Counted from the stretch's first letter, positions 45,714 to 58,240 are shown. The stretch is DNA of 64,000 nucleotides from Notamacropus eugenii (GCF_028372415.1 NC_092877.1:249049010-249113009), one strand, 5' to 3'. Translations and numbers: made by a program. Notes: generated from the sequence alone by a model not told the origin.

Positions 45714-47234
45714 TCTCCTGTCAGATATACTTTTTCTTGAAATATCAACCTTCACATTTTAAATTGGAGGCAATCACTAAATTATTGAAATATGATACGA
45801 GGAGGAATTCATAAAACTAAATTGATTTGTCAAGTAAAAAATAACAGGCCAGAAGAGAGGAACTGAAATTGTCTAGCATCACAGTAGTCAAGAATCACTT
45901 GTGAATCACAGCAATGTGTATTGGTTCATAAATGAGTGACACTTCCTGTGTTTAGTATAAAAAAGTAGAAATACGTTTGAAAATTTTAAGAGTTTCTGGA
46001 TTCTTGTTTTCTTAGAATCACAAACTAATTTTGGTTTATTATTTTATACTTTAAAAAATGAAATTTAAAATGAGGAAAGGAAAAGATGTATTGACCAATG
46101 TCTATGAATGTCTTGTTCTGCCTAGGCATATTGGAATATACATTGCCTGATACAATGTAAATGCTGTCATGGAAAGAGCTAACTCAATTATCAATCTAAT
46201 AGGCATTTTGTGATTTTGTAGACTCATGATTGAAATTAAAAAAAGCTTTGGTTTGACTTCCATCTTATTTATTCATCAGTTATTTCCTGAATATCTGTCA
46301 AATGTAAGGCTGTACATGTATATGTACACTGCCACTTTACTTTTATAGTTCACTAAATGGATTCATCACTGTTAGATTATATGGACTATAAAAATGTTAT
46401 ATGCTACAAATATATGTACACCCCATTTATTCACTGCACCACATAACTACCATGTTATATACATATATGTGTATATATTGTGTGGATAAATATGCATATA
46501 GATTGTATTGATATACCTTTACATGTATGTATACTCTACATAAGCACACATATGCACACATATGTGTGTATATAAATATATATATGTGTCTCTCTCTTTC
46601 TACCCATACACATACACACAGTGTCAGGACTTTACTTAAAATAGAAGGTCTGAGAAGAACTAGTCAATGGAAAAAGGGAGTGTTAAGGGCCAACATATGT
46701 CACTAAAGTTCAGCCAATGATGAATAATTGATTTGCCTCTTCCCCAACAAGAAGCTTCCAGGAAGAACTCACCAATGTTCAGAGAGACTTGAGAAAGATA
46801 CAGAAAGGAAATGAAAAGTGACTGTTCTGGCCCTCTCCACAAAAGTGAAGTTATACGAAGCACTCACCAATGGAAAGAACACTTCTTGGAAGATTGATAT
46901 TTCATTATGAGACCCCAGATAGTGAGGAACATTCAAGAGTCAGAATGCAACCGAGGCATGACAAAGGATCAAGTTGCAAAGTCAAGATATATAAGTATGT
47001 AAATGTAATTAGTGTCCTTTTTAGTTCTATGAATATGTTAATGAATTTAAAACATTAGTCTCTTAAGTTCTTAATAGGCTCTTCACAGATTACCAAAGAG
47101 GTCCATGTGGCAAAAATGTTCAGGATTGCAGTTATAGGAAAAAGAGTACACTATCAGAAACTTGTTAATATTGTGAAGGCTCCATTTATTATACTGAAAG
47201 CTCTTTCCATCTAAAATTAGTACTTTGTTTCTTT
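45714..47234. other. No gene seen; ATAC/TATA tract at 46390-46620
   Basis: Microsatellite-like ATAC/CACA tracts lie at about 46450-46620. Positions 46640-46960 contain repeated 'caccaatg' and 'gaagaact' words at irregular spacing, possibly an old unclassified repeat. Confidence 0.45.
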
Positions 47235-47700
47235 CATTTAATATTTTATTTTTAATCAATTACATGTAAAACATTTTTCAACATTCATTTATTTTCATTT
47301 TTGAGTTCTAAATTCCCTCTCTTCTTGCCACCTATCCTCCCCCCAATTGAGAATGAAAGCAAATTGGCATAGATAATATATGTGGAGTCATGCAAAACAT
47401 ATTTTCATTGTATTGTGAGAGAAAATGGACCCAAAAAGCCAAGAAAAGAAAGAGAGGAAAAGTGTGCTTCAATCCATATTCAGACTCCATCAGTTCTTTC
47501 TCTGGAAAAAAAATAGCATTTTTCATCATAAATGCTTCAGAAATATCCCGAGTCTATGTATTACTGAGAATATCTAAGTCATTCATACTTGATGATCATA
47601 CGATATTTTTGTTACTGTATACAATGTTCTTGTTCTGTTAATTTCACTTAGCAGTTCATGTAAATCTTTTCAAATATTTTTTCTGATATGAGCCTTTGTT
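47235..47700 (-). repeat. Old L1 3'-UTR remnant
   Basis: From the T-rich 3' end at about 47240 the plus strand reads antisense L1 3' UTR: 'cagttctttctctgg', 'tagcatttttcatcataaatgc', 'tgttactgtatacaatgttcttgttctg' and 'cagttcatgtaaatcttttc'. The order matches the L1 at 38.6-38.8 kb. Confidence 0.7.
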
Positions 47701-48294
47701 TCAAGCATTTTGTATTTTTCTTTTTGCCCTTATGGGCCTAGATTTTGGGTCACTTATCTCATCTCTGAACCTCATTTCTGCATTTTCCAAAATAAAATAA
47801 AATAATGGTGTTTTGGCATGAATATAACCTTTTTTCACTCCATACCAGTTCTGTGCCTTTCAAACTACTATGATAAAAGGTTTTTGTTTCTTTGTTTGTT
47901 TGTTTGTTTTTCCCATTTGTAGAAACACTTTCTCTGGCTATACTGCAATCACATTTTTTATTGCTTTATGCAAAAGAACTTACATATGTGCTGATATATA
48001 GTGTAAATACCTTGATATAAATGTGAAGAACCCTGTGTTGTCAAAAGCTGTCATTGGTGGCTCTATGGGAGACAGAATAGATATCTCTAGCATCTTCTCA
48101 TCCTATCCTTCTTGAAAGGAGATTTTAATTCTTGCCCGGAAGTGAAGAAGTTCTGTTAGATCCAACAGAAACTTGGTGAATTCTTTCTTCTCAGAGAAAA
48201 GGAGTAATGTCTAGACTTAAATCTAAGTGCTCCATTAATTATTATTTTTCATGGGAATATGGTTTTTAGTTTGTGATTGCTATTTCATTATTTG
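47701..48294. other. No gene seen
   Basis: Short (TTTG)n tract at 47886-47910. Otherwise nothing recognised. Confidence 0.5.
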
Positions 48295-48455
48295 ACCAAA
48301 CAAATCTGGCTTCAGTCACTTGCAAGCTGTGGGAATCTAGGCAAGTCATTTAACACTATTTTCTTCAGTTTCCTCATCTATCAAATTAGTGGGAGAAGAA
48401 AATGCCAAACCTATGTCAAGAAAATCCCAATAAGAGTAGGAGGTGAATGAAAGAG
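48295..48455 (+). repeat. Marsupial SINE fragment
   Basis: 'ggcttcagtcacttgcaagctgtgggaatctaggcaagtcattta', 'cagtttcctcatctatcaaatt' and a 'gagaagaaaatgccaaacc' segment. The 5' head is missing. Confidence 0.65.
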
Positions 48456-48849
48456 TAGGATGTGAATGAAAAACAAATATGCTTAGAGTTATGTTGGTCA
48501 ATGTGGTCCGTTGTAAGTCATGGTTTGCATCACAAGAAACTCATATTGCTTTAATCTTACTATTATTTTAGGCACATTATTCTTAGAAAATTCTGCAACC
48601 ACAGTTCAAAAATTATGAATAACAGTGAGAGACCAGTGCAGTACCTTTCAAAAGGTATACGACGTTATGCTTTTGTTAAAGAGATCTTCATTGTACCTAA
48701 ATTTTAATATTCAGCTATTTTATGTTGTTTTAGGTAATTTTCAATTGTTTGGTTCCATTGCTGAAAAGAAAAGTGACCCATTTAACTTATGATCCATGGT
48801 CTTGAAATCTGTAAAGAAATTCCTTCTAAAAATGCGGGTCATACCAATC

Positions 48850-50536
48850 AAATTACCAAAAAAAATGTATTTTCTAGAGTGAGAAAAAAATAATAACACA
48901 TTGATCTCAAAGAAAAAAAAGGTCCAAAATTTGGAGGGAGTTAATGAAAATATGCACTAAGGAAAGTGGCCTAGGCATATCAGATCTCAAATTTATTATA
49001 AAGCATCAATCATCAAAACAACTTGGGACTGATTAAAAATTAAGGGGTAGATCAGTGGAATAGGCTAGGTACACAAGACATAGTAATCAATGATTACAGC
49101 AGTCTACCATTTGATAAACTCAAGGACACCAGTTTCTGGGATGAGAACTCACTGTTTGACACAAACTGGTGGAAAAACTGGAAACTGGGCAGACACCAAT
49201 GTCTGACACAGTATAACAGAATAAAGCTCAAATGAGTAGATGATTTTTGTTTAAAAACTGATACTACAACCTAATCAAGGGAATAAGGAACAATTTATTA
49301 GATTTATGGAGAATGGAGGAAATTGTGACCAAACGAGAGATATGGAACATTATGAAATGCAAAATGGATAATTTTGATTACATTAAATTGAAAACCTTTG
49401 CACAAACCAAACCAATGAAACCAGGATTAGGAGGGAAGCAGAAAACTGGGAAAGAATTTTATAGCTAATGTCTGTGATAAAGGTCTCATTTCTAAAATTT
49501 ATAGAGAACTGAGTCAAATTTATAAGAATACAAGTCATTGCCTAATTGATAAATTGTCAAAGGATATGAATTTCTTCAGGAGAAGAAATTAAAACCATCT
49601 ATAGTCATATGAAAATATGCTCTAAATCAGTATTGATTAGAGAGAAGAGGATCAAAACAACTGAGGTACCACATCACATCTATCAGATTGGTTAACCTGA
49701 CAAAACATGATAAATGTTGGAGAAGAAGTGGAAGAGCTGAAACTCGAATTCATTGAGAGTGGAGCCTGAGCTGATCCAACCAATTCTAGGGAGAAATTTG
49801 GAACTATGCCCAAAGGGCTATAAAATGTGCATACCCTTTGGCCTAGCAATACCATTTCTGGGGTCATATCCCACAGAGATGATAAGAACAGGAAAAGGAC
49901 AAACATGTAGAAAAACATTTGTAGCAGCTCTTTATCTGGTGGCCAATTACTGGAAATTGAGGGGATGCCCATCAGTTGGGGATTGGCTGAACAAGTTGTG
50001 GTACATGAATGTAATGAAATACTATTGTGCTGTAAAAAATGATGAACAGGCAGACTTCAGAAAGAGACTGGAAAGACTTATATGAACTGATGCTGAGGGA
50101 AATGAGCTGAACCAGCAGAGAATTATACATAGTAATAGCCACAGTGTGTGAGGACTGTTTCCAATAGACTTAGCCCTTTACAGCAATGCAAAGACCTAAA
50201 ATATTTCCAAAGGGCTTTGGATGCAAAATGCCATCCACATCCAGTGAAAGAACTATAGAGTGGGGAAGCAGAATGAAGCAGATTATTTTCTATTTTGTTG
50301 TGTTTTGTTCTGGTGCATTTTTCCTCATGGTTTGTTCCATTCGTTTTAATTCTTCTATGCAGCATGACTGATGTAAATTTGTTTTTAATAAGAACGCATG
50401 TGAAGAACCCTTATAAGATTACATGCTGTCTTGGGGAGGAATGGAGGAAGGGAGGTGGAGAGAATTTAAAATTTATGGAAGTGATTGTTGAAAGTTGAAA
50501 ACAAATAAATTAATTAAAAGAGAAAAAAATTAATAA
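48850..50536 (+). mobile_element. L1, 5'-truncated, plus strand
   Basis: A 1.7-kb L1 3' piece. It holds the ORF2 C-terminal part, broken by stops and indels ('cctaggcatatcagatctcaaat' corresponds to the LGISDLKF text; 'gggatgagaactcactgttt' to WDENSLF). It continues through the 3' UTR to a purine-rich end and the tail 'gaaagttgaaaacaaataaat'. An imperfect TSD may be present ('aaatgcgggtca' near 48832 and 'taatgcacgtca' near 50534). The closing tail is similar to HAL1 tails here. Confidence 0.82.
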
Positions 50537-50644
50537 TGCACGTCAGCATCTGCTCCATAATTTATGAAATTTAAATCATTGTCTACGAATACTTGTAGAA
50601 GAATTGCCTTTACAGAGTCACAACTTTGGGAAATTGTAGTGACA

Positions 50645-50925
50645 AAGACATACTTTGGTTCCTTTAGTTGATTCAATCATATCTGACTTGTTATACCTTT
50701 TACCAAGGTATTCTTTGCAGAGGCACTGGAGTGTTTCATCATTTTCTTTTCTCAAACTCATTTTTATAGGTGAAGAAACTGAGTTAAACATGATTAAGTG
50801 ACTTGCCCTGAGACACACAAACGATAAGGATCTGAGGCCAGATATGAACTCATCAAGATGAGTCTTCCTGAATCTTGTATACAAGTCCAGTGCTTCATCC
50901 ACTGTACCACCTAATTGCCCAACCT
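50645..50925 (-). repeat. Marsupial tRNA-derived SINE, near full length
   Basis: Antisense order is complete: 'ttgattcaatcatatctgac', 'tattctttgcagaggcactggagtg', 'gtgaagaaactgagtta', 'aagtgacttgccctgag', 'tgaactcatcaagatgag', and the tRNA head 'cagtgcttcatccactgtaccacctaattgccc'. Confidence 0.85.
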
Positions 50926-51134
50926 ATATACAAAAAAAATATTCATTATTGCTTGCATGCAAAGAGTCTTTCCAGCCTTTGCTTTTAGATCTCCAAGGAA
51001 GGCGATTCTAAGCCCTCTTGGGGCAGCTTATTCCATGCTAATGGAGCTCAGTTCTGAGAAATACATACATATATATGTACATATGTGTGTATGCATACAC
51101 ACACGCACGTGCACATATACACACACATGCACAT

Positions 51135-51305
<171 letters not shown>

Positions 51306-51419
51306 TGTTCCTAACATTGTACCTGAATTTTCTTTTTTTCTACCAAGTTCCACTCACTGCTGTGGGTTCTGCTCTTTAGACCTAAACAGGACAAGGAGAG
51401 TATATTACTCATATGACGA

Positions 51420-52060
51420 CTCTTCTAATACTTAGAAATGCTATCATATTTACCCTGACATTTCTCTTCTCTTCTCCAGGGTAACCATGCCAAGTTCCTG
51501 TAATCGATCCATATAGACTCAAGGCCCTTATCCATTTTAGGTGACTTTTTATGGATGTTCTAACTTACCAACATTCATCTAAAAATATAATACCTAGAAT
51601 GGAAGACATTTTAATAAATGAAATCTAACGAGGGCAGAAAACAGTGGAATTCTCAGTTTTAGGTTTCTGGAAATTTTGCTCCTTTCATTTCAGTTGAAAT
51701 TTACATTAGTTGTTTTGATTAGCACATCATATTATTGATTTCTAAGTCTTCTTGCAGGCTCCCAAATTTCTCATATCCTTTTTTCCCAGAATACCTTTCT
51801 ATTCAGCCATGTCTATCTTATATTTTTGAACTTAGGGTGTTTTGTACCAAAGTGCAGAACTATATTTATTTTTCCTATTGAATTTCATCATATTCGATTC
51901 ATTCCAGGGCTTTATCCTATCGAGTCCCATATAGATTCTGGTTCCATAAACTTCTGTCTTAGCTATCCCTCTCAGTTTGGTGACTTCTACAAAATTTATG
52001 AGTTTATCATCTATGTCTTCATCCAAGTGATACTTATACACAACCAACTTGTCAAAAGTT
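51420..52060 (-). repeat. L3/CR1 LINE reverse-transcriptase remnant
   Basis: The plus strand reads the antisense of the CR1/L3 RT region. In the minus frame at 51832-52047, 'HLDEDIDDKLINF', 'TKLRGIAKTEVYG' and 'MKFNRKNKYS' correspond to the conserved NDLDE, ADDTKLGG and MKFNRDK text of CR1-type RT. The catalytic ADD is decayed (reads VEV). It is clearly old. Confidence 0.72.
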
Positions 52061-53534
52061 GGACTTGAAAGACCTTCCTGACTCCAACACCAGCTATCTG
52101 TACTCGGTGGAAGTATTGGAATGATCAGTTTATTAACACGTGAAACTGGAAAGAACAGTATTTAATATTGTTGAACATTTCTTTATATAATTTCTCTATT
52201 ATGAGCTGAACCTCAGAATTTATATGCTTTTCAGAATATCATGTTGATGAGAGAATGACAATTTTCAGTATCAGAATACGGTATAATTTATTAATATGCA
52301 AACTAAATTTGAAAGTTAGTGCTCAATAGATGAAATCTATTTTATTAACCATACAACATATATTGAAAAATATGCTTCCAATAACTTCTTGTGCAGAAAT
52401 AGAAAACAAAAGCTTATATAGCTCATCTAATTGCATAAAGAAAAATGTAACTTGGTCTGAATAAAGCAATTAAGTGTACATTATTAAAGATTTTCTCTGT
52501 TCTTTTCATCTTTACAAATTTATGGCCACTTCCTTTCATGTATTCTTGAAGTCAATGCACACAGACCACTTGAAGCCACAGTCATTTTCATTAAGTACAA
52601 TTGCTTTGAAGTAAAATCCTCAGCCCATTGCAATGTAATTCCCCGCTAATGCAGAATGCTATATGGCTTAGTTGGCAATGAGCCTATTTTCAGTAAATTG
52701 CTTTGAATTTGACTTATGTAATCTTCAGACAACAATATTTCCGAGAGGCAAAGAAAGTTGTAATTGGAATAGAATATATCTGGCTAAACCTCTTGAAATT
52801 TGCTGTTAGGATAAAAAAAAAGACAGGGAAAGACTGCTGAAGTTTCCTGTTTAAAAAGTTATTTCTCCTTTTGCTAGGGTAGAGCTCCCCTAAGTGGTAT
52901 ATTTGCTGTAACACACTAAGCATCCAACAATAACATAATCCAAGAATAAATACTGAATTCACTTCCCAGATCCTTTAGACTCTGCAGATATAACCCATAT
53001 AAATTTAACAGACAAATGGCAGCATCATCTATAAACCCTTTTAGGGTTCATAAAAAAAACATCATTTCTTCTCCTTTTGAATTAAGCTGCCAGAGGAACT
53101 TTAATAGAATTCATTTCAATGAGAAGAAGTAAAATTAAATGTTACATTGGATGAATGGCTAACTCTGGTTCTCAACCAAGTCAATTTGCTCTTATTTCGA
53201 GGTTTCATAGGTCACTTAAATTTGAAAAATAAAGGATTAATGCTTCTTATATATAAACTACATATAATCCTTAACATACATATATGTATGTATGTATATA
53301 CTATATATGTACTATACATATGAGAGATAATATGTTTATTAAACAAATATTTCAGTGCCTTTTACAATTCATTGCATGTTTTGCCCTGATTACCAGTTTT
53401 GCTCTTTATTTTAACCTTTTATTATAGTCAGATATTTTACCTCTGTACTCTGCACGAGAATCAAAAGCAATACACTTTATCTTGAAAGCAAACAACCAGC
53501 TTTACAAATTTTTGTTATTATCTAATCCATGTAA
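52061..53534. other. No gene seen; candidate single-copy DNA
   Basis: Mostly AT-rich. Positions 52540-52720 are of higher complexity and show no repeat signature. An ATGT/ATAC tract lies at 53275-53315. Confidence 0.5.
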
Positions 53535-53655
53535 CAATAAACAATAATTATATAGTGCTTTTTGAAGTTTATTTTTATAAAATTTTAACCTTACAACAAC
53601 CCTAGGAGGTATGTACGAGAGATATTATTGATACTATTTCGTAGAGAAGTTGCCT
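53535..53655 (-). repeat. MIR-type SINE fragment
   Basis: 'attatatagtgctttttgaag', 'aaccttacaacaaccctaggaggtatg' and 'gatactatttcgtagagaag' follow antisense MIR order. Confidence 0.55.
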
Positions 53656-54030
53656 GAGACAGACGATCACATGGTGGTCAAAAGAGGTGATATGAGGACA
53701 GTCTCACGGTTTCTCTCAAGGATTTTTGGAATAGATGGTGTGATATGGGAGACGCTGGCACAGGACCATTCAGCATGGGTGCCCACATTAGAGAAGATGC
53801 TATATTCTATGAGCAAAGCAGATTTGAAACAGCTCAAAAGAAACACAGAATGTGCAAATTTAGAGTATCCATAACAAGTTTTCAGATGGACAATCTGTGT
53901 CCAATCTGTGGTGGAGCATTCCAAGCTCCTGTTAGTCTGATGAGCCACAGTAGGACACAGTGAAACTTGACTTTATCATGGTGATGTCATTTTGGTCCTC
54001 TTCTAAAACAAAGGACAACAACCAACCATG
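53656..54030 (+). repeat. RTE-type LINE 3' fragment / MAR1-related tail
   Basis: Coding remnants of a LINE ORF C-terminus in two frames: DGVIWETLAQDHSAW, then HRMCKFRV and CPICGGAFQAPVSLMSHSRT, a C2H2-like finger whose final His reads Gln. It is followed by 'tggtgatgtcattttggtcctctt' and an 'acaaaggacaacaaccaac' tail. That tail is the one shared by marsupial MAR1-type SINEs and their RTE partner. The RTE assignment is an inference from that tail. Confidence 0.6.
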
Positions 54031-54837
54031 CAACCACCTTTAAAAAGATTATGAAACTTGTGAGTTGTCTATTCTCCGAGAACTCACAGCAAATAATTCC
54101 TAGAAGCAAGATTTAAACTCAGAATTTTACTGTTAAAGCATGATTTGAACACACACATTTAGAGTCACACTCTAAGAAATAGGTCAAACTGTACTTAAAA
54201 TGAATAGTATAATTAAGTTTCATTGGAATCTAGCCACCACTCTTTGCTATCCAATACTCTGTTGATACTATCCTTCTAGGGAATAAAGTAGCAGGAAAAC
54301 AAGAATGTACTAAAATATCCAAAGTTTGCTGACATTATAGAGCTTTCCTGCTTCAGAAAGCAGGCATTCTTTATTTGGTAAAAATTAATTCTTTTTCATA
54401 ATGAAGCTATTCTTCTTAAAGTAATTTTCTAAATCACTATTTTTTTTCAAAATTAATTACATATGTTTTACTTATCTGCATAGATACTTCAATATGGGAC
54501 ACATCCATGATTTCACTGGTGTAGGTTCCCCATCCACCAGTGCATGTTTCATCCCATTTATATATTTGATAGAGCTATCAAAAAACTTTTAATTCACACC
54601 TACCTGTGCTCTCCAAAAGATACCTCCATAATAATCTGAAATCCTTTGAGTGTAGACTGTTGGAGGCAGATGATATTGCTTTGATTATATCAAACCTCTG
54701 AATTCTTTCAGATCTACTCACCTACACAAAGAGTTTGACATGAAAATTTGTTAAAAAAAATTGTAAGTGATTGAAGAATGCCTATTGTCTAATTTTTTTT
54801 AATTGCAATACATTTACATAGATCATTAGAACATCCT
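54031..54837. other. No gene seen
   Basis: AT-rich DNA without recognisable elements. Confidence 0.5.
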
Positions 54838-54845
54838 TCTTAGAC

Positions 54846-55051
54846 TACGGGTGAGGAATCTGCAGCCTTGAGGTCACATGTGACCTTCTAAGTCTTTGGG
54901 TGTGACCTTTTGACTGAGTGCAAGTTTTACAGAACATATCCTTTTATTATGAAGATGTGTTCCATGATATTTAAATTGAGTCAAAGGGCAGCAGATGAGC
55001 ACCTAGAAGGTGGCCACATGTGTCCTGGAGACCGCAGGTTCCCAACCCTTG
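54846..55051. mobile_element. hAT-type palindromic MITE
   Basis: A 206-bp element. The left end (54846-54893) is the imperfect reverse complement of the right end (about 55005-55051) over nearly 48 bp: 'gggtgaggaatctgcagcc' against 'ggttgggaacctgcggtct'. Inner arms also pair ('ccttttgactgag' with 'gagtcaaaggg'). It is flanked by 8-bp TCTTAGAC (54838-54845) and TCTTACAC (55052-55059), the TSD length of hAT transposons. It has no coding capacity and would depend on a transposase in trans. Confidence 0.75.
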
Positions 55052-55234
55052 TCTTACACAAATATTGTAGGTGAACAATGAATGAGGCACAGAATTCCAT
55101 AAGAGAAGAAAAATAGTCTGGATTGCATTAAGGAGTTGTACAGCACTTCAAATGATTTCAGGATGCTCCTTGACATTTTTAAATGAATATCCTTGAACTA
55201 TATTATATGTCTGTAAGTCTTTGAACACCATATG

Positions 55235-55370
55235 ACATATATTGCAGATGACACCAAACTGGCAGGGTTAGCTTAGACAGAAGTTTATGGAATCAGAATC
55301 TGTATGGGACTCCAGAGGATAAAGCACTGGAATCGATAAAAATTTAAAGGGATATAAAAAGGGTCATAGG
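55235..55370 (+). repeat. L3/CR1 reverse-transcriptase remnant
   Basis: Plus-strand text 'gcagatgacaccaaactggca' reads ADDTKLA, the RT box of CR1-type LINEs. It is followed by TEVYGIRICMGLQRIKHWNR with stops. It is homologous to the minus-strand remnant at 51.9 kb. Confidence 0.65.
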
Positions 55371-55849
55371 ATGAAGTGATTGATTTTGTGTTGAAAGTAA
55401 CCTTACAGGTCATCTGTTTCAAATCTTTCAGTTTTGCATAAGGAAATGAGACTACTAGGGCTTTGGATAAATCCTCTGAGGAAGATAGATATCTATCTAG
55501 ATATACATACTTATTGACAAATTAACATAGTTATAGGTCTGTCTCTAGAGAGGTCTATATATACATAGCTCTACAATTATACATGTATATATGTGTACAT
55601 GCCTGCGTAGATGGATAAAATATGTGTATGTATGGTCAAGAATCACAGAAAGTGAAAAGAATGGAGAGCTCTTTCAGAAGGAGGTATAACATTGATAAAG
55701 TCACAGAAACAGAGAAGTGAGGAAATAATTCAATTATATTCCAATTCCCTCTAATGCAAAATAAATTTACTTTCATCATTGATTAATAAGCAAAATAAAA
55801 TTAATAGTCATTGTAATTCAATAAACACATATAGAAAATGTTAATTGCT
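55371..55849. other. No gene seen
   Basis: Possible antisense MIR scrap at 55400-55450. TATC/ATAC tracts at 55485-55620. Confidence 0.45.
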
Positions 55850-56285
55850 TGATGTTGTTGTTGTGTTCATCCTTCATTGCAAAAGGAGGCCATGCCATCA
55901 GAGGAATGATGACTTTACCTGCACTTTATTTTGTTTTGACTGAGAGAGGGCTGTGCAAGGTCACCAGTCTCACTTCTCTTCCAGAGCCATCTTAATCCAG
56001 TGACTAGATATTCATCACGATGACTGGAGATGATCCAGGATACACTGGGAGACCTTGGTCCCTTTAGGCCAAGGTCTACTCAGGTACTCACTTAGGGTGA
56101 GGTAATGCACATTCATTGAAAAGGCCTCTTTAGGGATGGCCCCTTTAGGGATGGCAAAGAAAATTAAAGACATCAGGCCGAGAGGAAAATAGCAGCAGTT
56201 ACTATTGATAATCATTCTGAATCCAGGAAAGTCCAGAAGAGAGCCCTTAGGCAGGGGTTTAATGTTGTTCAATGTATGAGCTTCA
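55850..56285 (-). repeat. MAR1-type SINE, long copy
   Basis: The plus strand opens with TTGTTGTTGTG (complement of the CAACAA tail). It continues 'tttattttgttttgactgag', 'gagagggctgtgcaaggtcacc', 'agagccatcttaatccagtgac' and 'gagaccttggtccctttaggc'. A 17-bp tandem ('ccctttagggatggc') lies at 56127-56160. This layout is typical of marsupial RTE-tailed SINEs. Confidence 0.75.
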
Positions 56286-56509
56286 AAGTGCGGTAGGTTT
56301 AAGGTTTGGGGAAAGGGCAGGGAAGTGAAGGGGAGGAAAGGGGAAGGGAGGGAAGAGAAGGGAAGGGGAGGGAAGGTTAACTGGGCATCTTCTGGCCATT
56401 CAAACTTACCTTCCTTTGCAAAGGAGAAGAAAGGGGAGGGGGAGACAGACAGGAGAGGAGGAACTGAGTTACCCAGCTATCTGGGTCCCCATTCAGGCAT
56501 ATGCATCTA
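56286..56509. repeat. GGGAA-type purine-rich tract
   Basis: G/A-rich imperfect repeat (gggaaggg, ggagggaa) at 56300-56380 and again near 56430-56465, between two MAR1-type SINEs. Confidence 0.7.
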
Positions 56510-56650
56510 CTCATAGATTGTTGTGTTTGTGCTTCGTTACTGAAGAAGAGCATGCCAACAGAAAATGATGACACGACTTAGATTTTACTTTGTTTTGAGT
56601 GAGAAAGGGCTGTGCAAGGTCACCAGTCTCACATCTCCTCCTATGGGAGA
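56510..56650 (-). repeat. MAR1-type SINE, truncated copy
   Basis: 'gattgttgtgtttgtgcttcgttactgaagaag' and 'gagaaagggctgtgcaaggtcaccagtctcac' match the first about 130 bp of the copy at 55.85 kb on the same strand. Confidence 0.75.
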
Positions 56651-57786
56651 TATGCAAAAAAATGAAAAGGAAAGAACTCTGTGGGGGTAAGGGAGTGAAA
56701 GACTCTTTTTTAACCTATTGGGAATTAAAAGCCTCATGTAGGATTTAGACATGCTACTATGACTTTCAAATTATAAAGAGCATTAAGCCAAGTTATTATT
56801 TCAATCACTTACTGAAGATAGATGACAGCAAATTCTATAGAGCCAAAGCAAAACCATGTAAAACCAAAACCATGTTAAATTTGTACTTGATCACATGGAA
56901 TCTTTCTCCAAAGATATGAAAACGCCATTTGTTCTCTGTAATCATAAAATTCTTAATGTGCGCTGAGTAGAAAAACAGATTGAAAGCTTATGAAAATGGT
57001 TTCCATTGAACCCACAGATTAATAGTGAGCCTGATCTTCTCCAGGCAAGACAAAAAACATAAAGCTGTCAAAGCTAAGGCTTTGTCTTATACATTAAGAT
57101 TCCTACTGACATCTTGGAATCAAACTTAAGTGAGTATACTAACTTTAAAACAATTGAAACTTGTATGATAGCAGTTTTGATATATACTGTTGAAAGTCTA
57201 ATATTTATGAAAATATATTTAGAAAACATTCTAACAATAACATCCTAGGTTACTACAACTATGGGCCCCTATGCTAAGGCAACCATAAAAAGGTAAGAGA
57301 TTAGAAACATCATTAAAACAAGTAAGAACAATAACATCAACAACTAAAGAACTCTTTTGGAATTAGAAAACATCATATCCACAAACGATAATCAAGGTTG
57401 ATAGCAGGAACATATTTTTGATAGTTGAATATGACTTACCATCAAATGGAGTCTTTGAATCAATTAAGATATAACCTTGGAATCAAAGTGCCCTTTGTGG
57501 CAAGTATCTACCCAAATTAACCAACAACAAGGAGTAAAATAACCATTGAATTAGTGACTAGAGACAATCGGTTACAGAAAAGTCTTATTTATGAAGGCAA
57601 TTCACGTCCTTTTCATTACCACTAACATTGGTAAAACAAATATTCTTAACCTTCTTTGCCCATCACATATACCTTTAGTAAACTGGTGAAACATATACAA
57701 CCCTTCCAGAACATTATTTTCAAGTGCGTAAAACAAAATACACAGTATTACCAAAAATAAAAAAAAAAATACATTTACGTCCGCAT
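56651..57786. other. No gene seen
   Basis: AT-rich DNA without recognisable elements. Confidence 0.5.
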
Positions 57787-57787
57787 T

Positions 57788-58112
57788 GTGCCCCTCCCCC
57801 ACCTCCTCTTCTTCCTTCTGCTCCTTCTTCTCCTTCACTTCTCCTCCTTCTCCTCCTTCTCCTCCTCTGCCTCTCCTCCTTCTCCTCTCTTCCTCCTTCT
57901 CCTTCTCCTCCTTCTCCTTCTCCTCTCCTCCTCCTCCTTCTCTTCTCCTTCCTCTTCTTCTCTTCTTCTTCTTCTTCTTCCTTCTTCTCTTCTTCTCCTT
58001 CTCCTCTCCTTCTCCTCCTCCTCCTTCTTCTTCTTCTTCTTCTTCTTCTTCTTCTTCTTCTCTCTCGTCTTCTTCTTCTTCTTCTTCTTCTTTCTTCCTT
58101 CTTCTTCAATTT
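57788..58112. repeat. Polypyrimidine (CTT/CTCC)n tract
   Basis: About 325 bp of almost pure pyrimidine on the plus strand: CTCCTT and TCTCC units grading into CTT units (58025-58100). Such mirror-symmetric homopurine/homopyrimidine DNA can form triplexes. It produces long RRR/EEE or SSS/LLL frames that are not genes. Confidence 0.95.
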
Positions 58113-58162
58113 CATCTAATTCTTCCACCCCAAATGTAAGTTCTGTCTAATCACATAAGCAT

Positions 58163-58240
58163 AGCAAAGGCAACAGATGAACGTATTTACCTAAAAAATG
58201 GAGCAAAGGCAACAGATGAACGTATTTACCTAAAAAATGG
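58163..58240. repeat. 39-bp perfect tandem duplication
   Basis: Two identical 39-bp units, each starting AGCAAAGGCAACAGATGAAC, at 58163-58201 and 58202-58240. No mismatch, so it is recent. Confidence 0.95.

Noticed and set aside
57720..58150. Frames of 97-131 codons rich in Arg/Glu or Ser/Leu
   Set aside because: Pure products of the CTT/CTCC polypyrimidine tract.
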